Shown here: positions 34,492-41,953 of the stretch, one piece after another | Layout: every line of letters begins with the position of its first letter | Numbering within the stretch: position 1 is the first letter of the stretch | Position numbers and translations under genes: made by a program | The notes under the pieces: generated by a model | What the model was told of the DNA's origin: nothing | The model's input: the letters and a program-made list of their open reading frames with translations, nothing else | Databases searched by the model: none | Assembly (NCBI RefSeq): GCF_014212055.1 | Contig: NZ_JACJVO010000050.1 | Location: 28,288 to 92,287 of the forward strand | DNA length: 64,000 nt | Origin: Cohnella zeiphila | Lineage (GTDB): Bacteria; Bacillota; Bacilli; Paenibacillales; Paenibacillaceae | Reading direction: 5' to 3'

Positions 34492-35358
34492 ATGGCAACG
34501 TTCAAAGAGTTCCGCAACAACGTCAAGCCGAACTGGTGTCCGGGCTGCGGCGACTTCTCCGTGCAGGCTTCGATTCAGCGGGCGGCGGCGAACATCGGCC
34601 TCGAGCCGCACCAGCTGGCCGTCATCTCAGGCATCGGCTGCTCCGGCCGGATCTCCGGCTATATTAACGCCTACGGCCTGCACGGCATTCATGGCCGCGC
34701 GCTGCCGATCGCCCAGGGCGTCAAGCTCGCCAACCGCGAGCTGACCGTCATCGCATCGGGCGGCGACGGCGACGGCTTCGCTATCGGCATGGGCCACACG
34801 GTTCATGCGATCCGGCGCAACCTGGACATTACGTACATCGTCATGGACAACCAGATTTACGGCCTGACGAAGGGCCAGACGTCGCCTCGCAGCGCGGAAG
34901 GCTTCAAGACGAAGTCGACGCCCGAAGGCTCGATCGAGAGCACGCTGTCGCCGCTGGAGATCGCCTTGTCCGCAGGCGCGACGTTCGTCGCCCAATCGTT
35001 CTCGAGCGACCTGAAACAGCTGACTTCGCTGATCGAAGCCGGCATGCAGCACAAAGGGTTCTCGCTGATCAACGTGTTCAGCCCGTGCGTCACCTTCAAC
35101 AAGGTGAATACGTACGACTGGTTCAAGGAGCATATCGTCAATCTGGAGCAGTTCCCCGAATACGATCCGTCCAACCGTATCGCGGCCATGAACAAGATCA
35201 TGGAGACGGGCGGCATGCTGACGGGCCTGATCTACCAGGACAAAAACCGCAAGTCGTACGAGGATATGGCGGTCGGCTTCGGGCAGGAAGCGCTGGCGAA
35301 GCAGGATCTTAGCCTGTCGCGCGAGCAGTTCGACAAGCTGGTGGCGGAGTTCAAATAA
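34492..35358 (+). CDS. korB: 2-oxoacid:ferredoxin oxidoreductase, beta subunit
   Basis: A 288-residue thiamine diphosphate-binding beta subunit, partner of KorA. It has the NWCPGCGDFSVQ cysteines that bind one Fe-S cluster with the conserved later Cys (GIGCSGRI), and the ThDP motif ASGGDGDGFAIGMGH...MDNQIYGLTKGQTSP. Length and content are typical. A diverged partial copy of its 3' part lies downstream at 36101-36200. The gene normally following in relatives (miaB) is absent; an AT-rich island begins instead. Confidence 0.93.
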   Translation: MATFKEFRNNVKPNWCPGCGDFSVQASIQRAAANIGLEPHQLAVISGIGCSGRISGYINAYGLHGIHGRALPIAQGVKLANRELTVIASGGDGDGFAIGMGHTVHAIRRNLDITYIVMDNQIYGLTKGQTSPRSAEGFKTKSTPEGSIESTLSPLEIALSAGATFVAQSFSSDLKQLTSLIEAGMQHKGFSLINVFSPCVTFNKVNTYDWFKEHIVNLEQFPEYDPSNRIAAMNKIMETGGMLTGLIYQDKNRKSYEDMAVGFGQEALAKQDLSLSREQFDKLVAEFK

Positions 35359-35391
35359 GGGCAGCGCGAAAAATAGGGTCAAAACTTCATA

Positions 35392-35447
35392 GCTTGCGTA
35401 GCGGGTATGTACGACAGATAATAGCGTAGTTACCCCGTTACGCAAGC
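35392..35447. other. Long imperfect inverted repeat after korB
   Basis: GCTTGCGTAGCGGGTA (35392-35407) pairs with TACCCCGTTACGCAAGC (35431-35447) with one mismatch and one bulge. No T run follows, so it is not a standard terminator. It marks the left edge of the AT-rich island and may be a mobile-element end or an RNA hairpin. In the rest of 35359-35695 I see only a 19-codon TTG frame (35495-35554) with a GGAGGG site and no recognisable product. Confidence 0.55.
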
Positions 35448-35647
35448 GTACTAACTACAACGCTTATCAAATTAATCCATTGGAGGGATTGATATTGGAT
35501 AAGCGTTCTTTGTCGTCATTTAAAGTCCAAGGGCTTAACAGCTTGCAGCTTTGATTTCGATATTGTAGTGGTCAAGTAAGACAACGGGACAATCGACGTA
35601 GAATGAATGGGCTTGGTTGAGTTGTTTTTCAAGAAAGTAAAAATAAA

Positions 35648-35679
35648 GAGAGCAGTAAGGTTGTAACCTCACTGCTCTC
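35648..35679 (-). terminator. Bidirectional terminator of the minus-strand gene
   Basis: GAGAGCAGT-A-AGGTT pairs with AACCT-C-ACTGCTCTC (14 bp with one mismatch). On the minus strand it is followed by TTTATTTTTACTT; on the plus strand by CAATTTTCTTTT. Confidence 0.78.
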
Positions 35680-35695
35680 CAATTTTCTTTTCAAC

Positions 35696-36001
35696 CTAAA
35701 CCGCAAAGGATGGCTCAGGGGTAATAATTCTTCTTCTGATCAGTTCGGATTTTGCAGCATCATCTGCAGGTAAATAGCCTCTTTCCAACAGTAACTTGCT
35801 GTATCTGGAATTATACGTCCAGCAGGCTACCCAGTAATAAATACTCAATGTTATTATGCCTAAGAGCCAAATACGCAATAGATTGCGAAAATCCCCACGG
35901 AATATGGGAACCCATAGCCCAAAGAAAAACAGTGTCCATGAAAACCCAAGTTTTATTCTTTTTGTGACTCCAGACGAATGCCTTAGTGTAATCTTCACCA
36001 T
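35696..36001 (-). CDS. Small membrane protein, HrgC-like, on AT-rich island
   Basis: A 101-residue protein with one or two hydrophobic helices (FSWTLFFFGLWVPIFRGDF and IWLLGIITLSIYYWVACW) and a soluble C terminus (RGYLPADDAAKSELIRRRII). The pattern of a basic beta-like start, WTxFFFG...FRGD and a C-terminal PADD motif resembles small membrane proteins annotated as HrgC-like in Firmicutes and phages; this is recognition by eye. The gene is clearly more AT-rich than its neighbours, runs against them, and sits next to a korB remnant, all consistent with acquired DNA. Function unknown. Confidence 0.65.
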   Translation of the reverse strand: MVKITLRHSSGVTKRIKLGFSWTLFFFGLWVPIFRGDFRNLLRIWLLGIITLSIYYWVACWTYNSRYSKLLLERGYLPADDAAKSELIRRRIITPEPSFAV

Positions 36002-36100
36002 ATCACCATTAATATATCCCCATCGGCTGAGGTATTTGCTCCTACATGTTCGACATAATTATATATCAAAAGTCCTATTTTGGCTATATATGTCATCATG

Positions 36101-36200
36101 GGTCAGCCTATGCTTCACCTTCAATAAGGTGAACACGTACGACTGGTTCAAGAAGCATATCGACAATCTGGAGCAATTCCCCGATTGGCGGAGTTCAATT
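36101..36200 (+). pseudogene. Diverged remnant of a second korB copy
   Basis: 36101-36185 aligns with korB 35077-35161 and encodes FTFNKVNTYDWFKKHIDNLE against VTFNKVNTYDWFKEHIVNLE. 36184-36199 matches the last codons of korB (GGCGGAGTTCAA) after an internal deletion of about 180 bases. Many differences are silent (AAC/AAT, AAT/AAC, CAG/CAA), so the copy evolved for some time as coding sequence, or came from a relative, before being cut down. No start or functional frame remains. Confidence 0.8.
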
Positions 36201-36310
36201 AAAATGGGCGGGCGTCGGTCGCGGAAGCGGGGCCGGCGCCTTTTTGAATAGTACCGGTCGCAGGCCTTTTTTTGACAATTGCCCGACAATCGGGAAAATA
36301 GCGGTTCCAA

Positions 36311-36347
36311 AGAGGGGGGGAGCGGTCCGGCCGCGGGCCTCTCTTTT
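36311..36347 (+). terminator. Terminator-like hairpin upstream of pduL
   Basis: AGAGG...CCTCT outer stem around a CGGTCC/GGCCG-rich interior, followed by CTTTTTC. The 36002-36405 gap otherwise holds the korB remnant, an unpaired TTGACA (36272) and a TATAAT (36358-36363) about 43 bases before the pduL start that may be its -10. Confidence 0.45.
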
Positions 36348-36405
36348 TCATTTGCGCTATAATAAAGGAACAGGCATAGATGATCCAGTGAGAGGCGGAG
36401 GACGT

Positions 36406-36984
36406 ATGAGCGAAGCGAAAAAAGTTCCCGTTGGCGTCTCGGCGCGCCATGTTCACCTGACGCAGGAGCACATTGAAATTTTGTTCGGCCCGGGGGCGAA
36501 GCTGACGGAGTTCAAGCCGCTGTCCCAGCCGGGGCAGTTCGCCGCGAACGAGACGGTGGCGGTGCACGGTCCGAAGGGTTCGTTCGCCAAGGTGCGCATT
36601 CTCGGTCCGGCGCGCAGGGCGACGCAGGTGGAAGTGTCGCGGACGGATGCGTTCGCGCTGGGCTTGAACCCGCCGGTGCGCGAATCCGGGAACATCGAAG
36701 GGACGCCGGGCGTCCGCATCGTCGGTCCCGCCGGCGAGGTGACGATCGAGAAGGGCGTGATCGTGGCGGCGCGGCACATTCATTTTCACACGTCGGACGC
36801 GGCAAAGTTCGGTATCGCGGACAAGCAGCTGCTGAAAGTGCGGGTCGGCGGAGAGCGCGGCGTCGTGTTCGAGAACGTCATCGCGCGGGTGTCGGACCAG
36901 TTCGCGCTCGACATGCACATCGACACGGACGAAGGGAACGCGGCAGGCGCCTCGACGGGCGACGAAGGGGAAATCATCGGGTAA
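36406..36984 (+). CDS. pduL: PduL-type phosphate acyltransferase
   Basis: A 192-residue phosphotransacylase of the PduL/PTAC family, exchanging CoA and phosphate on acetyl- or propanoyl groups. Both zinc-binding blocks are present: VGVSARHVHLTQEH near the N terminus and VAARHIHFHTSDA in the second barrel, with LSQPGQFAANETV and GTPGVRIVGPAG between. It lacks an encapsulation peptide and no microcompartment genes are nearby, so it is probably the cytosolic housekeeping Pta substitute acting with acetate kinase (2605). ATG 36406 follows GAGGCGGAGG; a longer frame from 36244 runs into the korB remnant. Confidence 0.88.
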   Translation: MSEAKKVPVGVSARHVHLTQEHIEILFGPGAKLTEFKPLSQPGQFAANETVAVHGPKGSFAKVRILGPARRATQVEVSRTDAFALGLNPPVRESGNIEGTPGVRIVGPAGEVTIEKGVIVAARHIHFHTSDAAKFGIADKQLLKVRVGGERGVVFENVIARVSDQFALDMHIDTDEGNAAGASTGDEGEIIG

Positions 36985-37051
36985 CGAGGGGAAAGGAGCA
37001 AGATAGCAAGCCGACATCGGCAATTCGCCGGCGTCGGCTTGCTTCGTTTCG

Positions 37052-37140
37052 GAGCATCGCGTCACTTTTGGGGTCTATATCCGGGGGCTCCCCCAAAAGT
37101 ATTCGGATTAATCATCGAAGCATCACGTCACTTTTGGGGG
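37052..37140. repeat. C5A4 hairpin element, one half and one full copy
   Basis: A right half copy (GAGCATCGCGTCACTTTTGGGG, 37052-37073, of which 20 bases are core) is followed by an 8-bp spacer and a full copy at 37082-37140 with arms CCCCCAAAAGT (37090-37100) and ACTTTTGGGGG (37130-37140). The right arm overlaps the 3' end of the fucosidase gene and contributes its stop codon. Confidence 0.88.
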
Positions 37141-38459
37141 TTTATTAGTTCCAGTTCCAGGACGGTATCGCGGGCGTCGGGAAGCGGGTACGTTTGATGC
37201 TCCGGCCGGGCGAAGTTCACGAACGCGTCGTCCGGATACATGGACGCGTTCCAGGGGCGCGACAGGAACAGCTCGGAGCCGTCGGCCAGGAGGCGCGCTT
37301 TTTTCACTTTGCCCGCCAGACCCAGCAGGTTGATCGGGCCGACGTTCTCCTCCAGCAAGTGCGCGTACAGCTTGTTCCCCTTCTGCGTGAAACGTCCCCA
37401 TTCCGGCTTCGGAAATTCCGCCTGGCCGCAGCCGTAGACGCTGTCGCCGTTCCGGCTCATCCATTCGCCGACTTCGGCCAGAATGTCGAGCGACTCCCGC
37501 GGGATTCGCCCTGTGGCGTCGGGACCGACGTTCAGCAGCAGGTTGCCGTTCTTGCTGACGCATTCGACCAGCTTGCGGATGACGGTCGCCGCGCTTTTGT
37601 ACGTGCGGTCGGCGGCCGCGTAGCCCCAGTTGTTGTTCAGCGTAATGCACGATTCCCACGGGATCGGGCGGCCGCTATCGTCGGTTACGCCAGCCGGCGG
37701 GATGATCTGCTCCGGCGAAGCGAAGTCGCCGGCGTACGGGAGAGGCTCGCTCGTATAGATGCTGCCGCCGCCTTCTCCGCCCGCTTCCAGCCGGTTGTCG
37801 ATAAGAAGATGGGGCTGAAGGGAACGGATCGTCTTGATGAGCTCGGCCGCTTTCCACGTTTCCCCCGCCATTTTCCCGTAAGAGAAGTCGAACCACATGA
37901 TATCGAGCTTGCCGTAATTCGTCAGCAGCTCGCGCACTTGCCCGTGCATGTACTCGAGATAGCGGTCGAACGTCGCCGGATCGCGCCGGTACCGCTCGTC
38001 GTCGCGCATCGGATGGTGCAAGTCCCCGTAGGCCGGATAGTCTTCGTGGTGCCAGTCGATAAGCGAATAGTAGAGGCCGACTTTGAGCCCTTCCGCGCGG
38101 AACGCTTCGAGGAATTCGGCAACGAGATCGCGCCGGGCCTTCGTGTTCGTCGACTTGTACTCGGTCAGCTTGCTGTCGAACAGACAGAACCCGTCGTGAT
38201 GCTTGGCGGTCAGCACCGCGTATTTCATGCCGGCCTGCTTGGCGGCGCGCGCCCACTCCTTCGGGTCGTAGAAGACGGGATCGAATTCTTCGAAGTAGGG
38301 CCGGTAATCTTCCACGGTAATCCGCTCGCTGTTGCGGACCCATTCTCCTCTCGCCGGAATGGCGTAAAGTCCCCAATGAATGAACATTCCGAAACGGTCT
38401 TGCAGGAACCAGCGGGTGCGCTCCGTTCGGGCGGCGATCTCCGGGTTCGTATCGGTCAT
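37128..38459 (-). CDS. Alpha-L-fucosidase, GH29 family
   Basis: A 443-residue glycoside hydrolase that would remove terminal alpha-L-fucose. GH29 hallmarks: FGMFIHWGLYAIPARGEW at the N terminus, YAVLTAKHHDGFCLFDS, LKVGLYYSLIDWHHEDYP and LDIMWFDFSYG with the presumed nucleophile Asp. A C-terminal beta-sandwich follows. No signal peptide is present, so it acts in the cytoplasm on imported oligosaccharides. The start at 38459 has GGAGGTG upstream; an in-frame ATG at 38486 precedes that site. It is divergent from an AraC-type regulator that probably controls it. The last three residues (PQK) and the stop lie inside a repeat arm. Confidence 0.88.
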   Translation of the reverse strand: MTDTNPEIAARTERTRWFLQDRFGMFIHWGLYAIPARGEWVRNSERITVEDYRPYFEEFDPVFYDPKEWARAAKQAGMKYAVLTAKHHDGFCLFDSKLTEYKSTNTKARRDLVAEFLEAFRAEGLKVGLYYSLIDWHHEDYPAYGDLHHPMRDDERYRRDPATFDRYLEYMHGQVRELLTNYGKLDIMWFDFSYGKMAGETWKAAELIKTIRSLQPHLLIDNRLEAGGEGGGSIYTSEPLPYAGDFASPEQIIPPAGVTDDSGRPIPWESCITLNNNWGYAAADRTYKSAATVIRKLVECVSKNGNLLLNVGPDATGRIPRESLDILAEVGEWMSRNGDSVYGCGQAEFPKPEWGRFTQKGNKLYAHLLEENVGPINLLGLAGKVKKARLLADGSELFLSRPWNASMYPDDAFVNFARPEHQTYPLPDARDTVLELELINPQK

Positions 38460-38510
38460 GGCGCAAGCACCTCCAAAAGGAATCATTGCCCTCTCAGTTT
38501 ATCCGCCGTT

Positions 38511-38519
38511 TGCTATAAT
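38511..38519 (+). promoter_or_regulatory. Extended -10 promoter of the AraC-type regulator
   Basis: TGCTATAAT at 38511-38519 is a consensus extended -10. No matching -35 was found. It lies in the 126-base divergent gap shared with the fucosidase gene, where the regulator may bind. Confidence 0.5.
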
Positions 38520-38585
38520 GGACAGGGACGGTCTTTATCCGAACCGGGATCTAATTAACCTTCTTGTAAATAGGGGTAACCTGCC

Positions 38586-39419
38586 ATGCATACACCGAAG
38601 CCCGACGCGCTGAAAGCGCTGCACGATATGCTTCCGAACCTGCAGATCGACCTGATCGAAGCGCATCTGACGCAATGCCGGCCGGATTGGCGGGAGCTGG
38701 ACTACGTTCCCGCTTATAGCAAGCTGTACTTCATTTGCGAGGGGGAAGGCTGGCTCAAGATCGGAGATCGGGAACACCGGCCGAAGCCGGGCCAGCTTTG
38801 CCTGATGCCGGCCCATATTCGCCAATCCTTCTCGGCGATCGACGGTCTCCCCCCGTTCCGGAAATATTGGTGCCACTTTACGGCAGACGTCGGTTCGACC
38901 GGTCTTTTCCAGTGGCTGGAGACGCCGGGCTGCCTGGACGTAGCCGAGCCGGAGCGGGTGACCGAGCTGTTCGAGGCGCTGATCGCCTGCCAACGCGAGC
39001 GCTCTCTGTCCGCCCGCCTTCGGGAGAAGGCGGCGCTGCTGGAGCTGCTGGCCGTCGTCGCGGAGCGCGCGGCCGTCCGTGCCGGCGGCCGGCAAGCCGA
39101 GGATGCCGAGCGGCTGTCCCGGATCGCGGCGTACATCGAGGAGCGGCTGCACGGACCGGTCACGCTGGAGGAGATCGCAAAGCAGGTGCATCTGCATCCG
39201 AATTACTTGATCCGCTATTTCAAAAAGCACTTCGGCATGACGCCGCTCCGATACCTCAACCGCAAGCGCATGGAAAAAGCGAGGTTCCTGCTCCGTGCCA
39301 CGCCTTTCAGCATCAAGGAGATCGCGGCTCGGACCGGGTTTGACGACGCCAATCATTTCGCCAAGGCGTTCCGCCGGGAGAGCGGCTCCAGCCCGTCCGC
39401 TTTTCGGGCCAAGATGTAA
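38586..39419 (+). CDS. AraC-family transcriptional regulator
   Basis: A 277-residue regulator. The N-terminal about 150 residues form a cupin-type sensor (YFICEGEGWLKIGDREHRPK, LCLMPAHIRQSFSAI). The C-terminal 100 residues hold two HTH motifs (VTLEEIAKQVHLHPNYLIRY and FSIKEIAARTGFDDANHFAK) ending in the family signature around FRRESGSSPSAFR. It is divergently oriented to the fucosidase gene, so control of fucoside use is the likely role; the ligand is not evident. The start ATG 38586 has AGGGG about nine bases upstream. Confidence 0.88.
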   Translation: MHTPKPDALKALHDMLPNLQIDLIEAHLTQCRPDWRELDYVPAYSKLYFICEGEGWLKIGDREHRPKPGQLCLMPAHIRQSFSAIDGLPPFRKYWCHFTADVGSTGLFQWLETPGCLDVAEPERVTELFEALIACQRERSLSARLREKAALLELLAVVAERAAVRAGGRQAEDAERLSRIAAYIEERLHGPVTLEEIAKQVHLHPNYLIRYFKKHFGMTPLRYLNRKRMEKARFLLRATPFSIKEIAARTGFDDANHFAKAFRRESGSSPSAFRAKM

Positions 39420-39422
39420 TCT

Positions 39423-39492
39423 GTCGAGTTGACTGAGGAATGGGTTTCCAATAAAGGAAACGATTCCTTCACTCGACGGGAGATGATATACT
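39423..39492 (+). promoter_or_regulatory. Palindromic operator/hairpin and extended -10 before the Rid gene
   Basis: A nested inverted repeat runs from GTCGAGT (39423-39429) to ACTCGAC (39471-39477), with inner arms GAGGAAT/ATTCCTT and GTTTCC/GGAAAC around AATAAA. Within it AAGGAA-ACGA-TTCCTT (39454-39469) is itself a palindrome. Directly downstream lies TGATATACT (39484-39492), an extended -10. No T run follows, so an operator or regulatory RNA structure is more likely than a terminator. Confidence 0.5.
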
Positions 39493-39538
39493 AAATTTCC
39501 GAGGAAAACCGATTTCGGACGGGAGAGAGGTGCGAAGC

Positions 39539-39928
39539 ATGGCGGAACGAGTCAGGGTGTTCACCGGATCGCCTTGGGAACCGGTCGTCGGATATTGCCG
39601 GGCCGTCCGCGTCGGCAATATCGTGGAAGTGGCGGGTACGACGGCAGTGAGGAACGGCGAAGTCGTCGCCAAGGGGGACGCCTACGGGCAGGCCAAGGCC
39701 GTGCTGGAAATGATCGAGGCCGCCCTGAGAGAGGCCGGAGCCGCGCTTCAAGACGTCGTCCGGACCCGCATGTTCGTGACGGATATCTCCCAGTGGGAAG
39801 CGATCGGGAAGGCGCATGGGGAATTTTTCCGGGACATCTGCCCGGTTGCGACCATGGTCGAGGTCAAGGCGCTGATCGATCCGGACTTGCTCGTGGAAAT
39901 CGAAGCGCAGGCGATTATCCGAGATTAG
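39539..39928 (+). CDS. Rid family (YjgF/YER057c) protein
   Basis: A 129-residue trimer-forming Rid protein. It has GYCRAVRVGNIVEVAGTTAV, the QAKAVLEMIEAALREAGA helix and VVRTRMFVTDISQWEAIGKA. In true RidA the segment P-A-R-S-x-V-E-V carries the Arg needed for 2-aminoacrylate deamination; here it reads PVATMVEV, so this Arg is missing and the protein belongs to a non-RidA subgroup of unknown substrate. ATG 39539 lies eight bases after GAGAGAGG. It heads a run of four co-oriented genes. Confidence 0.85.
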   Translation: MAERVRVFTGSPWEPVVGYCRAVRVGNIVEVAGTTAVRNGEVVAKGDAYGQAKAVLEMIEAALREAGAALQDVVRTRMFVTDISQWEAIGKAHGEFFRDICPVATMVEVKALIDPDLLVEIEAQAIIRD

Positions 39929-39948
39929 ACATCGGAGGAGTGGGTTCG

Positions 39949-40209
39949 ATGGGCGGCATCATTGTCGTCTGGCTGATCGGATTGATGGTGTTTTTCTTTA
40001 TTTTGCACAGCGTGATCCGGTCGGCGATCGACAGTTCGAAGCTGGCCGCGAACATCCGGGAGATTCGGGATTTCCTGCAGGGGCAGAGCGCGGCTTCCTC
40101 GGCGCCGCCGGGGCCGGAGAAGCCCGGAGAGACCTGTCCGGGGTGCGGGAGCAAGGTGCGGCAGGAGGACAAATATTGTTCGGAGTGCAGCTTGAAACTC
40201 CAGGGTTAG
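39949..40209 (+). CDS. Small membrane protein with C-terminal zinc ribbon
   Basis: An 86-residue protein with one N-terminal transmembrane helix (GGIIVVWLIGLMVFFFILHSV), an amphipathic segment, and a C-terminal zinc ribbon (CPGCGSKVRQEDKYCSEC, two CxxC pairs). GGAGGAG precedes ATG 39949. The zinc ribbon is of the double-knuckle type common in small membrane or regulatory proteins. No specific function is recognised. Confidence 0.75.
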   Translation: MGGIIVVWLIGLMVFFFILHSVIRSAIDSSKLAANIREIRDFLQGQSAASSAPPGPEKPGETCPGCGSKVRQEDKYCSECSLKLQG

Positions 40210-40215
40210 GGGGAG

Positions 40216-40668
40216 ATGGGCATCAGGCATTCGGCCAGACGAATCGAGCCTCGGGAGCTTGAGGCGCTGTTGACGCTGTATCGCTATCTTCATAAGGACG
40301 ATCCCGAGCTGACCCCGGACGACCGGCTTCGGGAGCTCTGGTCGGAAATATTGGACGATCCTTACATGGATATCGTCGTGGTCGAACATGACGGTCAAGT
40401 GGTCTCTTCGTGCGTGCTCGCCATTCATAAAAACTTGATCCGGGGCGCGCGGCCTTACGCACTGATCGAGAACGTCGACACGCATCCTGGCTTCCGGCGA
40501 AGCGGCTTCGCCCGTATGGCGCTGAAATACGCTGCGGAACTGGCCGCGCAGCGCAGCTGTTACAAGATCATGCTGCTCACCGGTTCCAAGCGGGAGGAAG
40601 TCCACCGTTTCTATGAGAAATGCGGCTTTCGCCAAGGGATCAAAACGGGTTTTGTCATGGAGCTTTAA
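40216..40668 (+). CDS. GNAT family N-acetyltransferase
   Basis: A 150-residue acetyltransferase with the GNAT core: VVVEHDGQVVSSCVLAIH (beta strands), the acetyl-CoA loop as ENVDTHPGFRRSGFARMALK (R-x-x-G-x-A type) and FYEKCGFRQGIKTGFVMEL at the C terminus. GGGGGAG lies immediately upstream of ATG 40216. The acceptor substrate is unknown. It starts six bases after the zinc-ribbon gene. Confidence 0.85.
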   Translation: MGIRHSARRIEPRELEALLTLYRYLHKDDPELTPDDRLRELWSEILDDPYMDIVVVEHDGQVVSSCVLAIHKNLIRGARPYALIENVDTHPGFRRSGFARMALKYAAELAAQRSCYKIMLLTGSKREEVHRFYEKCGFRQGIKTGFVMEL

Positions 40669-40699
40669 AATCGGCGGCGGACGAAGGGAGGGGGACGCG

Positions 40700-41314
40700 A
40701 TCAAATCGGGAATAGTCCGCTGCGGTCCGCTGCCTCTCGCCGGCTGCTCTTTGTTTATATATTTGCTTTGGCGTTTTTTGGAGTGGCCGATCCGTGCGCG
40801 GTTTCGTCATTACGAGATGATCCGGGATCTGCTGGGGATCGAACTGCTGCTGCTTGCCGCCGGCTGCGCGGGACTGCTTCTGTATCGGCGTCCGGCGGCC
40901 CGCCGCGGCCGGTTAGCCGCCGCCCTTGCGGTCAGTCTGCTCGCGTTCCCGCTTGCCAGGGAGCTCCCTTGGGGCCGCTGGTCGTTGGATCTCGACTACC
41001 ATTGGAATCTTTCCGAGCGGGAGGCCGTCGTGGCGGCGGTCGCGGCCGGCGATATTTCGTACGATTCGCTCCATCATTGGGGGATTATTCCGCTCGAGCG
41101 CGATTTTCCGGCTGACGCTCACGGCGTCCGGGAGGTCATGGTTTGGCGGGAAGGCCCTGCACCGGACGTATACTTTCCCGTTGACCGCGGCAGCGTCGAC
41201 GGCTTGACGGGTTTCTATTATCATGGCGGCGGCGGGCCTTTGCAACCGCCGGGGGTTCTTCCGTTTCTCGTCGTCAAGCCATACGGAGAACACTGGTATT
41301 GGGTCGAAGGCTAA
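40700..41314 (+). CDS. Membrane protein of unknown function
   Basis: About 204 residues with two hydrophobic helices near the N terminus (GCSLFIYLLWRFLEW, LLGIELLLLAAGCAGLLLY), a third (LAAALAVSLLAFPLA) and a soluble C-terminal domain (LPWGRWSLDLDYHWNLSERE, YFPVDRGSVDGLTGFYYHGG). The open frame runs back to 40613, overlapping the acetyltransferase, but the excellent GAAGGGAGGGGG site at 40684-40695 points to the ATC at 40700; the nearest conventional starts are TTG 40652 (before the site) and TTG 40751 (inside the first helix). Start therefore uncertain. No family is recognised. Confidence 0.6.
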   Translation: MKSGIVRCGPLPLAGCSLFIYLLWRFLEWPIRARFRHYEMIRDLLGIELLLLAAGCAGLLLYRRPAARRGRLAAALAVSLLAFPLARELPWGRWSLDLDYHWNLSEREAVVAAVAAGDISYDSLHHWGIIPLERDFPADAHGVREVMVWREGPAPDVYFPVDRGSVDGLTGFYYHGGGGPLQPPGVLPFLVVKPYGEHWYWVEG

Positions 41315-41359
41315 TTCGGCGGGGCAACCCCGGCGACTAACCGAAAAGGGAGTAATCTT

Positions 41360-41683
41360 ATGCACAAAAGAACGGCAGGCATGCTTTTCGTTTGCATTGC
41401 CGCTTTTCTGTACGGCGTCCGCTATTTGAGCGCGGCGATTTACGGCTCGGGCGCACAAAGCTGGAGCCGGCCGTTCTTTCAAGATCTGCTCCGAGATGTC
41501 GGCCCGGAGCTGCGGGTTCTTAGCCTGATCGCGCTCGCGCTAGGCGCCGGTTACTTGATCGCGGCGGAATTCGGCATCCCGTTCAAAGGCGCTTTTCGCG
41601 ACATCAGGACCAACTGGCGCGAGTTCGATACGCGGCCGCAGCCGGAAGAACCGGAGAGCCGGGACCGGGGCGGCGTTCTCTAA
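41360..41683 (+). CDS. Small membrane protein, unknown
   Basis: A 107-residue protein with two hydrophobic helices (GMLFVCIAAFLYGVRYL and LSLIALALGAGYLIAAEF) flanking a soluble loop and a charged C terminus. AAAAGGGAG precedes ATG 41360. It follows the previous membrane protein by 45 bases and probably belongs to the same transcript. In the following 270 bases (41684-41953) I see no convincing gene or terminator, only a GC-rich inverted repeat around GCGGGCT/AGCCCGC (41878-41896). Confidence 0.65.
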   Translation: MHKRTAGMLFVCIAAFLYGVRYLSAAIYGSGAQSWSRPFFQDLLRDVGPELRVLSLIALALGAGYLIAAEFGIPFKGAFRDIRTNWREFDTRPQPEEPESRDRGGVL

Positions 41684-41953
41684 AATCAGTCTCGGCCCCG
41701 CCATCGTTTTGCAAGCCTTTACCCTCGATCGGCCCGTTTATGACGGGAACTTCTTTGACGGCGACGTAAGCAAGGAATAGCGCCGGAGAAGGCACCGCTC
41801 CCCTCTCTTCCTTTCACATTCCATTTACAGATGCTGCAATCCTTCGCGAAGTTCCGATCCGCCGGGCAGCGGGCTTGTCCGACGAAGAGAGCCCGCCGGA
41901 CCGGCTGGCCGCGGCGGGGATAGATAACTATTTTCCTGCCGATTGGAAGTCGC

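Noticed and set aside
35495..35554. A 19-codon frame (TTG start, GGAGGG site) in the AT-rich island, possibly a truncated transposase start
   Set aside because: Too short to judge; no transposase motif or matched terminal repeats could be confirmed.
41604..41795. A 63-codon minus-strand frame starting GTG with GAGGGGAG upstream
   Set aside because: It overlaps the end of the plus-strand membrane protein gene and its C-terminal half has shadow-type composition; no homology recognised.
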